DNA from: Bernardetia sp. ABR2-2B
Lineage (GTDB): Bacteria; Bacteroidota; Bacteroidia; Cytophagales; Bernardetiaceae
NCBI RefSeq assembly: GCF_037126435.1
Contig: NZ_CP147020.1
Coordinates: forward strand, 372,001-436,000
Reading direction: 5' to 3'
DNA length: 64,000 nucleotides
The translations under genes were made by a program, and so were the position numbers. Shown piece after piece: positions 62,859 through 64,000 of the stretch (its first letter is position 1; every line of letters begins with the position of its first letter). Under the pieces are notes generated by a model that made no database searches, was not told the DNA's origin, and saw only the letters and a program-made list of their open reading frames with translations.

Positions 62859-64000
62859 ATGAATATACATTTTATCGGAATTGGAGGAAGCGTTATGCAC
62901 AATATCGCTATCAGAGAAAAACAGAATGGAAATACAGTTACAGGCTCGGATGATGCTTGGTATGACCCATCTGAAAGCCGTTTGAAAGAAAATGGCTTAC
63001 TTCCTCAGAAAGAAGGTTGGTTTCCAGAAAACATCACTTCTGATTTGGATAAAATAGTAGTAGGAATGCACGCAAAGGCAGATAACCCAGAGCTTTTGAA
63101 AGCACAAGAATTAGGAATCAAAGTTTATTCTTATCCAGAATATATCTATTCTCTTTCTGAAAACAAAGAACGTGTAGTGATTGCAGGAAGCCATGGCAAA
63201 ACCACCATTACGGCTATGGTTATGCATACATTGAGACTTCAAAGCTATCATTTTGATTATCTAATTGGTGCTTATGTTGAAGGTTTTGATTCTACGGTTC
63301 AGCTTTCGGACGCTCCCATTATCATTATTGAAGGCGATGAATACCAAACATCTCCATTAGACAAAACACCAAAATTTTTACATTACAATCATCATATTGG
63401 CGTTTTGAGTGGTATTGCTTGGGACCATGCTAATGTATATCCTGACTTTGAAGAATATAAAAAACAGTTTCGTTTGTTTGCAGAGAGTTCGGTAAAAGCA
63501 GGTGCATTTATTTATAATCAAGAAGACGAGTTGGTAAAAGAAATAGTAGAGGGCAATGAAAAAATTCACTTTGATACTATTCAATTGCCTTATGTTACGC
63601 ATCCATCAAGTGTAAAAGATGGAAAAACATTCTTAAAAACAGAACTAGGACAAATGGAAGTGTCTGTTTTTGGAGAACATAACATGTCAAATCTCAATGC
63701 TGCAAAAATTGTTTGTAGAAGATTAGGAATTAGAGAAAGCCAATTTTATGATGCAATGATGTCTTTTAGAGGTGCTTCAAAACGTCTTGAACTAGTCGGA
63801 GAAAATGAACACATGCATGTTTTTAAAGATTTTGCTCATTCGCCTTCCAAAGTAGAAGCAACTATAAATGCAGTAAAAAAACAATATCCAAAACAGCGTT
63901 TGACAGCCTGTATGGAACTACATACTTTCAGTAGTTTGAATAAAGATTTTATTGGAGAGTATGCAAATACAGCAAAATCAGCCGATATAGCAGCTGTTTA
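62859..64000 (+). CDS. mpl: Mpl-type murein peptide ligase (UDP-MurNAc-tripeptide ligase), partial
   Basis: An open frame from the ATG at 62859 runs off the right edge (380 codons visible). It starts MNIHFIGIGGSVMHNIAI, the Rossmann loop of the MurC/Mpl group, and has the ATP loop VIAGSHGKTTITAMV, IIIIEGDEYQTSPLDKTPKF, GIAWDHANVYPDFEEY, FGEHNMSNLNAAKIV and GASKRLELVGEN with DFAHSPSKV. GIGGSVMHN and the DEYQTS block fit Mpl better than MurC. Mpl re-attaches recycled tripeptide to UDP-MurNAc, in keeping with the LD-carboxypeptidase at 16786, but a MurC-like role cannot be excluded. The C-terminal end is missing. Confidence 0.85.
   Translation, partial: MNIHFIGIGGSVMHNIAIREKQNGNTVTGSDDAWYDPSESRLKENGLLPQKEGWFPENITSDLDKIVVGMHAKADNPELLKAQELGIKVYSYPEYIYSLSENKERVVIAGSHGKTTITAMVMHTLRLQSYHFDYLIGAYVEGFDSTVQLSDAPIIIIEGDEYQTSPLDKTPKFLHYNHHIGVLSGIAWDHANVYPDFEEYKKQFRLFAESSVKAGAFIYNQEDELVKEIVEGNEKIHFDTIQLPYVTHPSSVKDGKTFLKTELGQMEVSVFGEHNMSNLNAAKIVCRRLGIRESQFYDAMMSFRGASKRLELVGENEHMHVFKDFAHSPSKVEATINAVKKQYPKQRLTACMELHTFSSLNKDFIGEYANTAKSADIAAV

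Overview
The window is about 64 kb of AT-rich chromosome from a marine or gliding-type member of the Bacteroidota. It looks like order Cytophagales, and a Bernardetia/Flexibacter-like genus would fit, but the genus is an inference. Supporting signs are two secreted proteins with C-terminal Por/type IX secretion sorting domains, promoters of the Bacteroidota form (TTTG, 19 bases, TAnnTTTG), a GH3-family protein, DUF2279, DUF4385 and MnmD without the MnmC oxidase half. No tRNA, rRNA or CRISPR array was seen.

Layout. 1-6 kb: partial GH3 protein, a small charged protein, an orphan sensor kinase and a large FG-GAP-type secreted protein. 6-18 kb: housekeeping genes (hemL, pnuC, a universal stress protein, ugd, a frameshifted dgkA, an NrtR-like NUDIX protein, an S24 repressor, mnmD, an NlpC/P60 lipoprotein, an LD-carboxypeptidase). 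18.6-26.6 kb: an accessory island read on the minus strand, a retron. It has a promoter, two tandem copies of a structured retron non-coding RNA, a retron reverse transcriptase (NAxxH, YADD and VTG motifs), a WGR plus HEAT-like 1149-residue protein and a winged-helix plus SWIM zinc-finger protein. Palindrome pairs lie between the three genes, and a small terminal-inverted-repeat element lies just past the last one. 26.6-28 kb: nadD-gmk. 28.1-38.8 kb: a surface-sugar locus with an ABC-2 polysaccharide permease and a complete pseudaminic acid pathway (pseB, pseC, pseF, a pseG-pseH fusion, pseI), interleaved with two paralogous multi-spanning membrane proteins of unknown function. 38.9-58.9 kb: an A-type Fe-S carrier, an outer-membrane barrel, a TPR sensor kinase, ACP phosphodiesterase, two tandem coiled-coil paralogs, proC, a YihY/BrkB protein, an SDR, a dynamin-like GTPase, a second T9SS cargo, a dihydroorotase-like protein lacking metal ligands, and several small unknowns. 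59.2-64 kb: a YqiJ-like/flotillin pair, a probable MITE inserted in the flotillin terminator, and the start of an Mpl-type peptidoglycan ligase.

The most notable item is the retron. One reverse transcriptase is served by two adjacent ncRNAs whose msr parts are almost identical, while their msd stems have unrelated sequences that keep the same fold by compensatory change. G-U/G-T wobble pairs fall on the RNA strand in the msr and terminal stem but on the cDNA strand in the msd. That is what selection on an RNA msr and a DNA msd would produce. The WGR/HEAT and WH-SWIM proteins are the likely effector side. I recall a rare published retron class with WH-SWIM proteins, but I could not check it.
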